A stretch of DNA of 64,000 bases, taken from Sphingomonas sp. 28-66-16 (GTDB lineage Bacteria > Pseudomonadota > Alphaproteobacteria > Sphingomonadales > Sphingomonadaceae). The position numbers and the translations under genes are program-made. Positions 18,049 to 27,235 of the stretch are shown here, piece after piece. Position 1 is the first letter of the stretch. Each line of letters starts with the position of its first letter. The notes below the pieces were generated by a model. That model had not been told where the DNA came from, ran no database searches, and was given only the letters and a program-made list of their open reading frames with translations. The DNA lies in NCBI GenBank assembly GCA_002281485.1, contig NCGF01000001.1:186001-250000 (forward strand), given 5' to 3'.

Positions 18049-19437
18049 TCATTCGACGGGGCGACGGTCGTCGAGCAGATCCTCGCCCGATCCTTGCGAG
18101 CGTTCGTCCTGCACCAGCCGCTCGACATGGTTTTCGGGCGCGGTGTCCCGACCAATCGGCGCCGACGTGCCCGGCACCACCTTGGGCGCGGGCGCTTCGG
18201 GTGGCTCGGGGGCAGCCGTTTGCATCCCCGCCAGCGACAGCGGGGCGCCCTGATCGAAGCGCAAGCGATAGATCGGTTCGGGCAGCGCGAACCCGGCTGC
18301 CTCGAGCGCGCTTTTGGCGCTCTGGATCGCCAGACTGCGTCCCTTGAAGAAATCGGTATGGGTCTGATCGACCCAGCCGAAGAAGCGCAGGACGATGTTC
18401 GAATCGCCCACGTCCTGAATGATCGCGTTCGCCTGCGGCTTATCGAGCACGAAGGGGAGCGCATTCACGGCCCGCAGCCCCACCGCCATGCCGTCGATCG
18501 GATCATCATCGGCGTCAACGCCCAGATCGAAGGCGAAACGCCGTTCGGGATTGCGGGTAAAGTTGAGGATCACCGCCTTGAACACGGTGGCGTTGGGGAT
18601 GCGCAGATGATTGCCGTCGAGCGTCATCAATATCGTGGCGCGTGAGGTCAGCCGGATCACCCGGCCCTCATTGCCCTCGATCACGACATGATCATTGGCC
18701 CGAAACGGCTGGCGCAGGCTGAGCATCAGGCTCGAGATATAATTGTCGATCGTGTCGCGCACGGCGAAGCCTAGCGCGATGCCAATCACCCCCGCGCCGC
18801 CGAGCACCGCCCCGAGCAGCGCGGTCGCCCCCAGTATCTCGAGCGCGGCGACGATACCGATCAGCACGAAGACGAAGCGGATCGAGGTGGCGACCAGATC
18901 GGCAAGAAACACATTGGGCGTCACCGCACGCCAGAGGCGTTCGCGCCCCGCGATGAGATAGCCGAGCATGCCGATCAGCCCGGCGATTCCCAGCGCCACC
19001 CCGATCAGCGGGAGCGCCTGGATGATAGCCTTTACGTCGTTGCCGAAATTGCCCAGCGCCGGGGCCAGGTTGGCATCGACCGCGAGATCGCGGGTCAGTC
19101 CGTTTTCCACGGTGACGACACCGGCGACTCGCGTGGCAATCGTCTCCGCGCGGTCGACATCGGTTGCCGCCGGCACCGACCCACGCAGCGTGACGACCCC
19201 GGCCGAGACCTGGACCTGGATCCCGCGCAGCGCCGGGATCTGCCCGAAAATGCTGCGAATGCGGGTGGCGATCTGGGCGTCGTCGGCCGGATCGGCGCGC
19301 GGCTGGATCGCCGCCGCCGGCGTCGCTTGCGGCGCAACCGCATTCTGCGCGACGAGGGGCGCTGCCGTGACGCACAGGATCGCGCCGATGAACGCGCGCA
19401 GCCACGAGCGCTTCGCGGCGTTCCCCTCAACGACCAT
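18049..19437 (-). CDS. BON-domain mechanosensitive channel (MscS family)
   Basis: Inner-membrane small-conductance mechanosensitive channel that relieves osmotic pressure. About 462 aa from ATG 19437; upstream in-frame ATGs would add an Arg-rich tail. Seen: a signal or first membrane segment (AFIGAILCVTAAPLVAQ), a BON-like domain (IRSIFGQIPALRG to RDLAVDANL), three membrane helices, and the MscS pore helix with GGAGVIGIALGFAVRDTIDN. A beta domain with FRANDHVVIEGNEGRV and a Pro/Glu-rich tail follow. The BON addition is common in alphaproteobacterial MscS relatives. Confidence 0.87.
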   Translation of the reverse strand: MVVEGNAAKRSWLRAFIGAILCVTAAPLVAQNAVAPQATPAAAIQPRADPADDAQIATRIRSIFGQIPALRGIQVQVSAGVVTLRGSVPAATDVDRAETIATRVAGVVTVENGLTRDLAVDANLAPALGNFGNDVKAIIQALPLIGVALGIAGLIGMLGYLIAGRERLWRAVTPNVFLADLVATSIRFVFVLIGIVAALEILGATALLGAVLGGAGVIGIALGFAVRDTIDNYISSLMLSLRQPFRANDHVVIEGNEGRVIRLTSRATILMTLDGNHLRIPNATVFKAVILNFTRNPERRFAFDLGVDADDDPIDGMAVGLRAVNALPFVLDKPQANAIIQDVGDSNIVLRFFGWVDQTHTDFFKGRSLAIQSAKSALEAAGFALPEPIYRLRFDQGAPLSLAGMQTAAPEPPEAPAPKVVPGTSAPIGRDTAPENHVERLVQDERSQGSGEDLLDDRRPVE

Positions 19438-19541
19438 GAGGCGTCGCGCTGCACGGTCGGTCGGCGGCCAGCAGCGGGCGATCATCAACCATCGCTGTGC
19501 GCGCTTCGCCAAGGTCGTTTCGGTCGATCGACGCGATGACG

Positions 19542-19826
19542 TTAACGAACGGCGGCGGCGTCGTTGGCGACGATGGCATCGCGCTGTTCCTGGCTCATCG
19601 CCGCCACGTTCCGGTCGGCGGCATCGATCGCGTCGGCGCGTTGCTGACCGGTGGCGCGGACCTGGTCTGCGCGCGCATCGAGCGTGTCCGCCCGATTTTC
19701 GAGGGCATCGGCGCGCATGTCGGCGGCATTTTCGACCCGATCGGCGAGCTTGTCCGACGGCGTCTGATTACAGGCCGCCAGCGGCAACATCGCCAGGGCG
19801 GTGGCGAGGACGAATGGCTTGGTCAT
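19542..19826 (-). CDS. Small putative lipoprotein with Ala/Asp/Arg heptads
   Basis: 94 aa. A signal peptide with lipobox LAAC at about residues 16-19 predicts a lipid-anchored protein. The rest is a charged helical stretch with repeated RAD/ENRAD units (NAADMRADALENRADTLDAR), probably a coiled coil. Related short proteins in alphaproteobacteria have no known function. The start ATG 19826 has GAAGGAAAT-like sequence upstream. Confidence 0.65.
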   Translation of the reverse strand: MTKPFVLATALAMLPLAACNQTPSDKLADRVENAADMRADALENRADTLDARADQVRATGQQRADAIDAADRNVAAMSQEQRDAIVANDAAAVR

Positions 19827-19970
19827 GGCGATTTCCTTCTGATCGATCGGAACGTACGGCTCGATCCCAACCAAGCGATGCGGCGGCCGATTCGTTCCCA
19901 TGCCGTTTCGAAGGAGGGATGGTTTGAGCGGCGGCGCGGCTCGTTTATAGCCAGCGTCAACCGATCAAGG

Positions 19971-22337
19971 ATGACCCAGGTGACGCTACCCGTGCTCGCA
20001 GAAAATGGCATCGACCGGACCGGCTCGCCCGATCTGGTGGAGACGCTGGAGACGATCGACGCGCGGCTGCGCTGGCTCGCGTCGTGGACGATCCACAACG
20101 CCAACCACCTGCGCGACAGCCGCGACGGGCTCAAGGTCGGCGGGCATCAGGCGAGTTGCGCGTCAATCTCGACGATCATGACCGCGCTCTATTTCGCGGC
20201 ACTCGGACCAAATGACCGGGTCGCGGTGAAGCCGCATGCCGGCCCCATTCTCCATGCGATCCATTATCTGCTCGGCCAGCAGCGCCTCGATCAGCTTCAG
20301 GCGTTTCGCGGGTTCGGCGGGATGCAGAGCTATCCGAGCCGGACCAAGGACAAAATACCCGTCGATTTCTCGACCGGGTCGGTGGGCCTTGGTGTGGCCG
20401 TCACCGCCTTTGCGTCACTGGTGCAGGATTATCTCGTCGCGCACGGCAAGCTCGCGCCCGAGGACACCGGCCGGATGATCGCGCTGATGGGCGATGCCGA
20501 GCTCGACGAGGGCAACATCTACGAATGCCTGATCGAGGCGTACAAGCACGACGTCCGCAATTGCTGGTGGATCGTCGATTACAACCGACAATCGCTCGAC
20601 GCGACGACGGCGGACCGCATGTTCGACCGGTTCGACGACATCTTCGAGACCTGCGGCTGGCGCGTGCTCACCTTGAAGCACGGCAAGTTGCAGCGCGCCG
20701 CGTTCAAGCAGCCCGGCGGCACCCATCTCGAGCAATGGATCGACCATTGCCCCAATGCCGATTTTGCCGCGCTCACTTATCAGGGCGGTGCCGCATGGCG
20801 CGCGCGGCTGACGCGCGACATTGGCGACCGATCCGGCGTGGCCGCGCTGCTGGCGGCGCATGACGATGCCGCACTCGCGCGGCTGATGACCAATCTGGGC
20901 GGGCATTGCATCGAGACGATCCTCGACGCCTTCGCCAAGGCGGCCGACGACACCCCGACCTGCTTCATTGCCTATACAGTGAAGGGCTATGGCCTGCCGT
21001 TCGCGGGCCACAAGGACAACCACGCCGGGCTGATGAACGCCGGCCAGATCGAGGGGCTGCGCGACCAGATGGGGATCGCGGCGGGCGCTGAGTGGGAGCG
21101 CTGGGCAGGCCTGGGCGACAATGCGCGCGCGCGCGTCAGCGCGTTCGTCGATGCCTCGCCGCTGAAGGCCAAGGTCGCCGACCGCGGCTATGCCGATGTG
21201 CCCGTCCCCGATCGGCTGCCGGTGCCCGAGGGCGACGAGCAGGCAACGCAGACCGCGTTCGGCAAGATACTGCTCGATCTCGCCAAGTCGGGGCATCCCC
21301 TGGCCGACCATATCGTCACCACCTCGCCCGACGTGACCGTTTCGACCAATCTCGGTGCGTGGGTCAACCAGCGCGGGCTGTTCCGGCGCAAGGACATGGC
21401 CGATGTGTTCGCCGCCGCGCGCATCCCCTCGGCGCAGAAATGGGCGGGGCGGCCCGCCGGGCAGCATGTCGAGCTGGGGATTGCCGAGAGCAACTTGTTC
21501 CTGATGCTGGCGGCGGCAGGCATCGCTGCCCCGCTGTTCGGCACGCGGCTGATGCCGATCGGCACCGTCTACGATCCCTTTATCGCGCGAGGGCTCGATG
21601 CACTCAACTACGGCTGCTACATGAATGCCCGATTCCTGCTGGTGGCGACACCCGCCGGACTGACGCTCGGGCCGGAGGGCGGCGCGCATCAATCGATCAA
21701 CTCGCCACTGATCGGCATGGGCCAACCGGGGCTCACTTATTATGAGCCCGCTTTCGCCGATGAGCTGGCGCTGCTGATGGGCCATGCCTTCCGCCACATG
21801 CAGGCCGATGACGGCGGCGCGGTCTATCTGCGCTTGTCGACGCGCAGCATCGCGCAGGTGGCGCGTGAGGACGATCGCTGGGAGGAAGGCGCGATCAAGG
21901 GCGGATACTGGCTCAAGCGCCCCGCCCCCGGCGCCGAAGCGGCAATCGTCGCCACCGGCGCGATCATGCCCGAGGCGATCGAGGCGTGGGAGCAGCTGCA
22001 GGACGATGTGCCCGGCATCGGCTTGCTGGCGGTGACATCGCCCGATCTGCTGCATCGCGGCTGGTCGGCGGCGCGCGCCGCGCGCTGGGGCAAAGGGGGC
22101 GGCGAACCCGCGCATATCGCAACCTTGCTCGGCGCGCTGTCGCCAACGGCGGGGTTGATCACGGTGATCGATGGCAGCCCGGGCACGCTCAGCTGGATCG
22201 GCGGGGTGCGCGGCAACCGTGTCTCGCCCCTCGGGATCGACCGGTTCGGGCAGACCGGCGACCTGCCCGATCTCTACCGCGAATACCGGCTCGACGCGCA
22301 GGCCATCCTCGATGCGGCGGCGGAGTTGTTCCTGTAG
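19971..22337 (+). CDS. AceE-like thiamine-diphosphate enzyme (homodimeric pyruvate dehydrogenase E1/transketolase type)
   Basis: Predicted 2-oxoacid decarboxylating enzyme or transketolase-like protein, 788 aa (AceE of E. coli is nearly 890). Seen: the thiamine-binding motif from Gly174 (GDAELDEGN) to Asn205 (DYNRQSLD), an upstream HAGPILHAIHY block like the AceE active-site His region, VKGYGLPFAGHKDNHAGLM, and a C-terminal transketolase-like half. No E2 or E3 subunit gene is adjacent, so it may act alone or with remote partners. Start ATG 19971 follows AAGG with almost no spacing; GTG 19980 would be better spaced from AAGGA and is a real alternative. The true substrate is uncertain. Confidence 0.75.
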   Translation: MTQVTLPVLAENGIDRTGSPDLVETLETIDARLRWLASWTIHNANHLRDSRDGLKVGGHQASCASISTIMTALYFAALGPNDRVAVKPHAGPILHAIHYLLGQQRLDQLQAFRGFGGMQSYPSRTKDKIPVDFSTGSVGLGVAVTAFASLVQDYLVAHGKLAPEDTGRMIALMGDAELDEGNIYECLIEAYKHDVRNCWWIVDYNRQSLDATTADRMFDRFDDIFETCGWRVLTLKHGKLQRAAFKQPGGTHLEQWIDHCPNADFAALTYQGGAAWRARLTRDIGDRSGVAALLAAHDDAALARLMTNLGGHCIETILDAFAKAADDTPTCFIAYTVKGYGLPFAGHKDNHAGLMNAGQIEGLRDQMGIAAGAEWERWAGLGDNARARVSAFVDASPLKAKVADRGYADVPVPDRLPVPEGDEQATQTAFGKILLDLAKSGHPLADHIVTTSPDVTVSTNLGAWVNQRGLFRRKDMADVFAAARIPSAQKWAGRPAGQHVELGIAESNLFLMLAAAGIAAPLFGTRLMPIGTVYDPFIARGLDALNYGCYMNARFLLVATPAGLTLGPEGGAHQSINSPLIGMGQPGLTYYEPAFADELALLMGHAFRHMQADDGGAVYLRLSTRSIAQVAREDDRWEEGAIKGGYWLKRPAPGAEAAIVATGAIMPEAIEAWEQLQDDVPGIGLLAVTSPDLLHRGWSAARAARWGKGGGEPAHIATLLGALSPTAGLITVIDGSPGTLSWIGGVRGNRVSPLGIDRFGQTGDLPDLYREYRLDAQAILDAAAELFL

Positions 22338-22561
22338 GCAGGTCGCTCGTTCAGCGCCATCGATCGTCGGGGCAAGGTCGCGTGCCTCGCGCCCGACGGA
22401 TCGCCCCGATCTGCCCGCCCCGGCAGACGGGGAACTGCCCGGCGGGTTCACTGTCCCACAGAAAAACGCCCGATCGACTAGGCAATTTTTTCCCCGTCGC
22501 GGCCGGCGGGCGAAGCGACGCGACTTCGCGCGGCACGACCGCAGCGGAACCACGGCGGCGC

Positions 22562-22630
22562 ATGAAAAAGATCCTCTTCTACCTGCCGGTGATCACGCCC
22601 TGGTGGTTCGACAAGATCGTCGGTTGTCCC
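22562..22630 (+). pseudogene. Truncated 5' remnant of a gene next to a rearrangement point
   Basis: ATG 22562 begins MKKILFYLPVITPWWFDKIV, which reads like an authentic protein start (I associate it with a sphingomonad protein family often annotated as hypothetical or glycosyltransferase-like). After about 22 codons the frame runs into the antisense of the receptor's 3' end and loses all protein character. I infer that a deletion or insertion fused the beginning of this gene to the 3' end of the receptor gene. No insertion sequence is visible at the joint. Confidence 0.4.
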
Positions 22631-22633
22631 GCT

Positions 22634-25051
22634 CTAGAAGCGGGCGGCGACCTGAACGAACCAGTTGCGGGGCCGCGCATAGATGCGCTCGGCATAGCCC
22701 AGCGTACCCAGCGAAGCATTTCCCTGGATCAGATAGCGTTCGTCGAACAGGTTGATCACCCCTGCTGACAGGTCGATCGCCTTGGTCAGCCCCAGCGTCG
22801 CGGTGAAATTGGCGACAAAAAAGCCGTCTTCCTCGATCGACGGGATGCTGCCGGTGATGAAGGTCTCCTTCGAGGTATAGCTGCCGTCGAAGCGCGGGGT
22901 GAGCTTCATCCCGTTGGCGAAATCGATCGCGTAGGCGACGCTGAAATTGGCCTGCAACGCGGGCGTCAGCGGCAGATCGTCGCCGGGCGCGACGGTGGCC
23001 GTCGCCCCGGGCACCGGCGTGATGCTCTTGATCTTGTCATCGAGCACGCTCGCGCTCGCATCGAAGGTCAGGCCCCAGGGCGAGCGATAGTTGAGTTCGG
23101 CCTCGACACCCCTGATCCGCGCCTCGCCGGCGTTGAACAGCAAGGGCACGACCCCCTGGCGGAAGATCAGCTGGATGTCCTGATATTCGGCCTGATAGGC
23201 CGCCACGTTGAAGCGGACCCGGCCGAACTGCGTCTTCACGCCGATTTCGTAGCTGGTGACCTTCTCATCGTTGAACGGTACCGGTACGTTGCCGGCGGGG
23301 GCGGCATTATAACGCGTGTTGAACCCGCCCGATTTGAAGCTGCGCGCATAGGACACATAGGTGCTGATCGCGCTGTTCCAGCGATACTGGATGCTCCCCG
23401 ACCCTGTCAGCGCCGCGAAATCCCGCGAATTCAATCCGTTGAAGATGTATAGCGGCCCGCCTTGGGGAATGGCGAGCGTCGGCAGCGGATCGGGATCGGG
23501 CAATGTCGCGGGGAACAGACTGAACACCGTGCCCTGATAGGATTTTCGGTCCGATGTGTAGCGCAGCCCGCCGGTGACTTCGAGCCCGTCGAGCGGCTTC
23601 ACCGTGACCTGGCCGAACACCGCGACCGAATTGGTCTGGAGCCGCGAGATCTGCAAATCGCGCGAGCCCGGCCCGCCCGCCAGCAACGAGCCGATCACCG
23701 GCGGCGACGGCGGGAACGCCAGCGGCACCGTGGCGCGTTCGCGCGTCGTCTCGTTGAAATAATAGCCCCCGACGATCGCATTGACCGATTTGAAATCGAG
23801 CTGGAGCTGCACTTCCTGGCTGAACTGTTGCGATTTGGCGCCGACATCGGTGGTGATCAGCAGCAGCGGGGTATTGTCCGCATCGCGGATCCCGCGCGAA
23901 CTGGTGTCGCGATAGGCGCTGATCAGCTTGATCGATGCCTGTTCGGTCAACCGGATATTGGCGGTGCTCGCCAGACCCCATACCTCGGAGGTGCTGAGCA
24001 CCGGCGCGGTGCCACCGTTGACGAACGGGCCGCGCGCCTGGAGATCGTTCGCGCACCGCAGATCGTTGATCATCGGCACGTTGGGGGCGCCGAAGCGCGG
24101 ATCGCCCGGCCTCAACGGCGCGAAGGGGATGGTTGCTCCCGGACAGCCGGCGGCAACGCTTGCGATCGCCGCGACCGGCGCCTGCTCGTTGACTTCGGCG
24201 AAGACGAAGGGCGCGCCATTCTCGTCGCGCTTCGAATAATCGGCCCGGACGAACAGGTCGAAGTCACGCGACGGCTCCCATTTGAGCGCGCCGTTGAGCG
24301 TGAAGCCATTGTCGTTGCCGAGATCGAGGCCATCGGCGGCGCGAATCACATAGCCGCGACGTTTGCGAAATCCGCCCGACACCCGCGCGGCAACGGTCTC
24401 GCCGAGCGGCACGTTCAGCGCGACAAAGCCTTCGGACAAATTGTCGGTACCGACCCGGAACCGGGCCCGTCCCGAGAAAACACCGAGCTCGGGCTGCCGC
24501 GTGCGCACCAGGATCGCCCCGCCGATCGTATTGCGGCCGAACAGGGTTCCCTGCGGACCGCGAAGCACCTCGACCCCGTCGATATCGCCGAAATCGATCG
24601 CGCCGCCGACAGCGCGGCCCAGATAGACCTCGTCGAGATAGATGCCGACCCCGGGATCGACCGCCGCCGTCGGATCGACCTGACCGACGCCGCGAATGAA
24701 GACCACCGACGAGGCGCTGTTGCCGGACAGCTGGCCTGCGGGCTTGAACTGCAGGCTGGGCGTGATGCGTTCGAGGTCCTGCGTCTGCTGGATCTGTCGA
24801 TCCTGAAGGATCTGGCCGCTGAAGGCCGATACCGCGATCGGTGTGTCCTGAAGATTTTCCGACCGGCGCCGCGCCGTGACGAGGATGTCGCCTTCCTGCG
24901 ACGACTCGGCAGCAGGGCCGGCGGCAGCCTGGTCATCCGCCGCCGGGGTCGATTGCGCGGCAACCGGCGCGGCGAGCGCGCAACTGACGAAGGCGATCGC
25001 CGACGCCACGGCTTTCAGCGACTTCCGACGACAAAGCTGCCTGCTATTCAT
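22634..25051 (-). CDS. TonB-dependent receptor
   Basis: Outer-membrane importer, 805 aa. Seen: a signal peptide (KAVASAIAFVSCALAAPVAAQ), TonB box-like GDILVTARRR, plug motifs VFIRGVGQ and VEVLRGPQGTLFGRNTIGGA, and a barrel ending FVQVAARF. This plug type is typical of the large sphingomonad group that imports varied nutrients, often aromatics or terpenoids, rather than only iron. It faces a MarR gene and an AAHS transporter, so a small organic acid or imide is a plausible ligand (inference). Its 3' end abuts the truncated gene remnant. Confidence 0.88.
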   Translation of the reverse strand: MNSRQLCRRKSLKAVASAIAFVSCALAAPVAAQSTPAADDQAAAGPAAESSQEGDILVTARRRSENLQDTPIAVSAFSGQILQDRQIQQTQDLERITPSLQFKPAGQLSGNSASSVVFIRGVGQVDPTAAVDPGVGIYLDEVYLGRAVGGAIDFGDIDGVEVLRGPQGTLFGRNTIGGAILVRTRQPELGVFSGRARFRVGTDNLSEGFVALNVPLGETVAARVSGGFRKRRGYVIRAADGLDLGNDNGFTLNGALKWEPSRDFDLFVRADYSKRDENGAPFVFAEVNEQAPVAAIASVAAGCPGATIPFAPLRPGDPRFGAPNVPMINDLRCANDLQARGPFVNGGTAPVLSTSEVWGLASTANIRLTEQASIKLISAYRDTSSRGIRDADNTPLLLITTDVGAKSQQFSQEVQLQLDFKSVNAIVGGYYFNETTRERATVPLAFPPSPPVIGSLLAGGPGSRDLQISRLQTNSVAVFGQVTVKPLDGLEVTGGLRYTSDRKSYQGTVFSLFPATLPDPDPLPTLAIPQGGPLYIFNGLNSRDFAALTGSGSIQYRWNSAISTYVSYARSFKSGGFNTRYNAAPAGNVPVPFNDEKVTSYEIGVKTQFGRVRFNVAAYQAEYQDIQLIFRQGVVPLLFNAGEARIRGVEAELNYRSPWGLTFDASASVLDDKIKSITPVPGATATVAPGDDLPLTPALQANFSVAYAIDFANGMKLTPRFDGSYTSKETFITGSIPSIEEDGFFVANFTATLGLTKAIDLSAGVINLFDERYLIQGNASLGTLGYAERIYARPRNWFVQVAARF

Positions 25052-25152
25052 TCTTGCGTCCCCCCACTTCGACCGAATTGATCCGGCTTGCCTGGCAAGG
25101 GGAATGCATATTGTTGTGGAGCATGTCAATAACCGCTATCAATCATAGCGAA

Positions 25153-25181
25153 TATCATCAGGTACGGCTAACCTGTATCAA
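25153..25181 (-). promoter_or_regulatory. Promoter with an embedded dyad upstream of the receptor gene
   Basis: Read on the - strand: a -35 like TTGATA (25181-25176), a 17-bp spacer, and a -10 like ATGATA (25158-25153). The spacer consists of an inverted repeat, CAGGT (25159-25163 on +) and ACCTG (25171-25175), 7 nt apart. A repressor bound there would block RNA polymerase; the neighbouring MarR gene is the obvious candidate. Confidence 0.45.
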
Positions 25182-25282
25182 GCAGTCAACGGGACGATCG
25201 CCGAAGAAATAGCCGGTACCGGCGTCATCGGGCGCGCGAAGACTTGCGCGACCGCTCCGGCGGCGACGCATGTCGACAGGCG

Positions 25283-25735
25283 TCAGCTCTCCTTCGACTC
25301 GATCAGCATCAGCAGCCTGATAAGGGTCGCGCGTTCGCCAGCGCTGAGCTGGTCGAGCAGGCGTTCCTCGTGGGCGCGGATCTCGGCGAGGCAGGCATCG
25401 ACCAGCGCCTCACCGGTCGGGGTGACCGTCAACGCGAAGGCGCGACGATCTTCGGACGATGTCTCGCGGTGCAGCAGCCCCTTGTCGACGAGTTCGTTGA
25501 CGAGGCTCACCATGTTGGCGCGCTGGATGCCGAGGATGCGGCCGACATTCCCTTGGTTGATCTCGGGATTGGCTCTGATGATCGACAGGATGCCGAACAA
25601 CACCTGACGCATCCCCGTACCGGCGACCGCCCGCGAAAAATCAGTGGCAAAGATGCTCGATGTTCGGCGCAGATGATAACCGACAAGCTGTTCGAGCACG
25701 CCGATGCGGGTCACCTCATTGATGCTCGTCGCCAA
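25283..25735 (-). CDS. MarR-family transcriptional regulator
   Basis: Winged-helix dimeric repressor, 150 aa. Seen: helices around GMRQVLFGILSIIRANPEIN, recognition helix NVGRILGIQRANMVSLVNEL and the wing SSEDRRAFALTVTPTGE with the usual Asp-Arg-Arg. Start is TTG 25735, with GGAGA about 7 nt upstream. It is a near-duplicate of the regulator at 30389, which also starts with TTG GCG. It lies between the receptor and the AAHS transporter and probably controls them in response to a small ligand. Confidence 0.85.
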   Translation of the reverse strand: MATSINEVTRIGVLEQLVGYHLRRTSSIFATDFSRAVAGTGMRQVLFGILSIIRANPEINQGNVGRILGIQRANMVSLVNELVDKGLLHRETSSEDRRAFALTVTPTGEALVDACLAEIRAHEERLLDQLSAGERATLIRLLMLIESKES

Positions 25736-25783
25736 AAGCTGGTCTCCGTGTCGCTGACGGGATAGACGCTCGGTTCGCGCGCC

Positions 25784-27112
25784 TCAAGCCGCCAGCGCGA
25801 TCCGGCGCATCCCGAACAAGGCAGCGGCCGCCGCCAGCGACCCGAGCGCCATCAGCAACGCCACCGCCGCAAGACCATAGCCCGCTGCAAACAACCAGCC
25901 TGCCAGCGCAGGCGCGAGCGCCGATCCGCCACGCCCGATGCCGATCACGAAGCCCGTCGCGGTGGCGCGAACCCCCGTTGGAAAGGTCTGGGCGATCAGC
26001 GCGTACAGGCCGACCACGCCGGCATTCGTCACAAAGCCGGTGCAGGCCGCGATCGCCGACAGGCTGGCGAGATCGGCCTGCCCCTGCCCGAACAGGACGA
26101 CCATCAGCGCCGACAGGAACATGACCGCGATGGTGAGCCAGAACAACCTGATGCGCAGCGTGAGCAGACCGAGCGCGAGCGATCCCGCCGCGCCCCCCAG
26201 GCTCGCCCACACCAGCACGCCGGCCGCGAGCGGGGCTGCAAAACCCATGTCGACGACGATCTTCGGGATCCATTTCAGGATGAAATAAAAGGTCATGATA
26301 TGCGCGAGATAGGCAATCGTCAGCAGGATCGTCGGACGCGCGAGCCCGCCGGCGAAGAGTTGCGCGAGCGGCACCCTGGCCGCCCGCGACGCTGGCGGCG
26401 GCAAGCCATCGACCGTCGGATGCCTCATCGAGGCGAGAGTGGCATTGATCCGCACGAGCGCGTCGGCGGGGCGTTTGTGCATCAGAAACGCGATCGATTC
26501 GGGTGCCCGCCACAGCACCAGCGGGATGAAGCACAAGGTCACCACCGCGCCGAAGACGAACACCGCGCGCCAATCAAAGTGCACGAGCAGCATCGCCGAA
26601 ATCGACCCGCCGATCACGCTGCCCATCGGATAGCCTCCCGCCATCAGCACCACGCAGAGCGCGCGCCGGCGCGCATTTGCCGCCTCCGCCACCGCTGCAT
26701 TGGTGGCGGCAAGCATGCCACCGATCCCCAGACCCGTCATTACGCGCCAGGCACACAGCGCGAGGACCCCGCCCGCGCTCGAGGCGCCCAGCATGCCGCC
26801 GGCCATGACAGCGAGGCAGGCGATGATCGTCGCGCGGCGCCCGATCTGGTCGGCGATGCCGCCGATCACGAGCGATCCCGCCGCCATGCCTACCAGTTCC
26901 ATCGACAGCACGATGCCCAGCGCGGCACGATCGATCCCCCAGGCGGCCACGATGCCGGGCGAGGCAAAGCTGATCGACAGCACATCGAACCCGTCGAGCG
27001 CGTTCAGGCCGACCATGATCGCCACGATTCCCCATTGGAAGAACGACATCGGTTCGGTGTCGATAATGGTGCGGGGATCGCTGCTGATCGCGGTGCCGGA
27101 CATGTCCATCAT
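25784..27112 (-). CDS. MFS transporter, aromatic acid:H+ symporter (AAHS) type
   Basis: Inner-membrane permease, about 442 aa with 12 predicted helices. Seen: the AAHS hallmark in helix 1 (NALDGFDVLSISFASP, like the DGxD of PcaK/BenK), the MFS loop GGIADQIGRRATI and CAWRVMTGLGIGGMLAATNA. Such proteins import benzoate-like or other carboxylic acids. The first codons ATGATG (27112) leave the start uncertain by one residue. Same strand as the two PuuE-like genes upstream and the MarR gene downstream. Confidence 0.85.
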   Translation of the reverse strand: MMDMSGTAISSDPRTIIDTEPMSFFQWGIVAIMVGLNALDGFDVLSISFASPGIVAAWGIDRAALGIVLSMELVGMAAGSLVIGGIADQIGRRATIIACLAVMAGGMLGASSAGGVLALCAWRVMTGLGIGGMLAATNAAVAEAANARRRALCVVLMAGGYPMGSVIGGSISAMLLVHFDWRAVFVFGAVVTLCFIPLVLWRAPESIAFLMHKRPADALVRINATLASMRHPTVDGLPPPASRAARVPLAQLFAGGLARPTILLTIAYLAHIMTFYFILKWIPKIVVDMGFAAPLAAGVLVWASLGGAAGSLALGLLTLRIRLFWLTIAVMFLSALMVVLFGQGQADLASLSAIAACTGFVTNAGVVGLYALIAQTFPTGVRATATGFVIGIGRGGSALAPALAGWLFAAGYGLAAVALLMALGSLAAAAALFGMRRIALAA

Positions 27113-27157
27113 CGACCGATGATGCGGTGTTCCGTTATGAAGTGCAACAATTTCTCG

Positions 27158-27176
27158 GCCGGCCGGTCGGGCCGGC
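27158..27176 (-). terminator. Intercistronic GC hairpin
   Basis: GCCGGCC (27158-27164) and GGCCGGC (27170-27176) form a 7-bp stem with a GGTCG loop. It sits in the 123-nt gap between the PuuE-like gene and the AAHS transporter gene. No T-run, so it may be an attenuator or just GC-rich spacer. Confidence 0.25.
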
Positions 27177-27235
27177 TTCGCCGCTTGGCGAACTGCGCGG
27201 GGCGGGACGCGTGCGCCGAAAAGCGCGCTCCATAC

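Noticed and set aside
20415..22553. 712-codon antisense open frame over the AceE-like gene
   Set aside because: Same reasoning: no recognisable domain and the + strand gene is clearly real.
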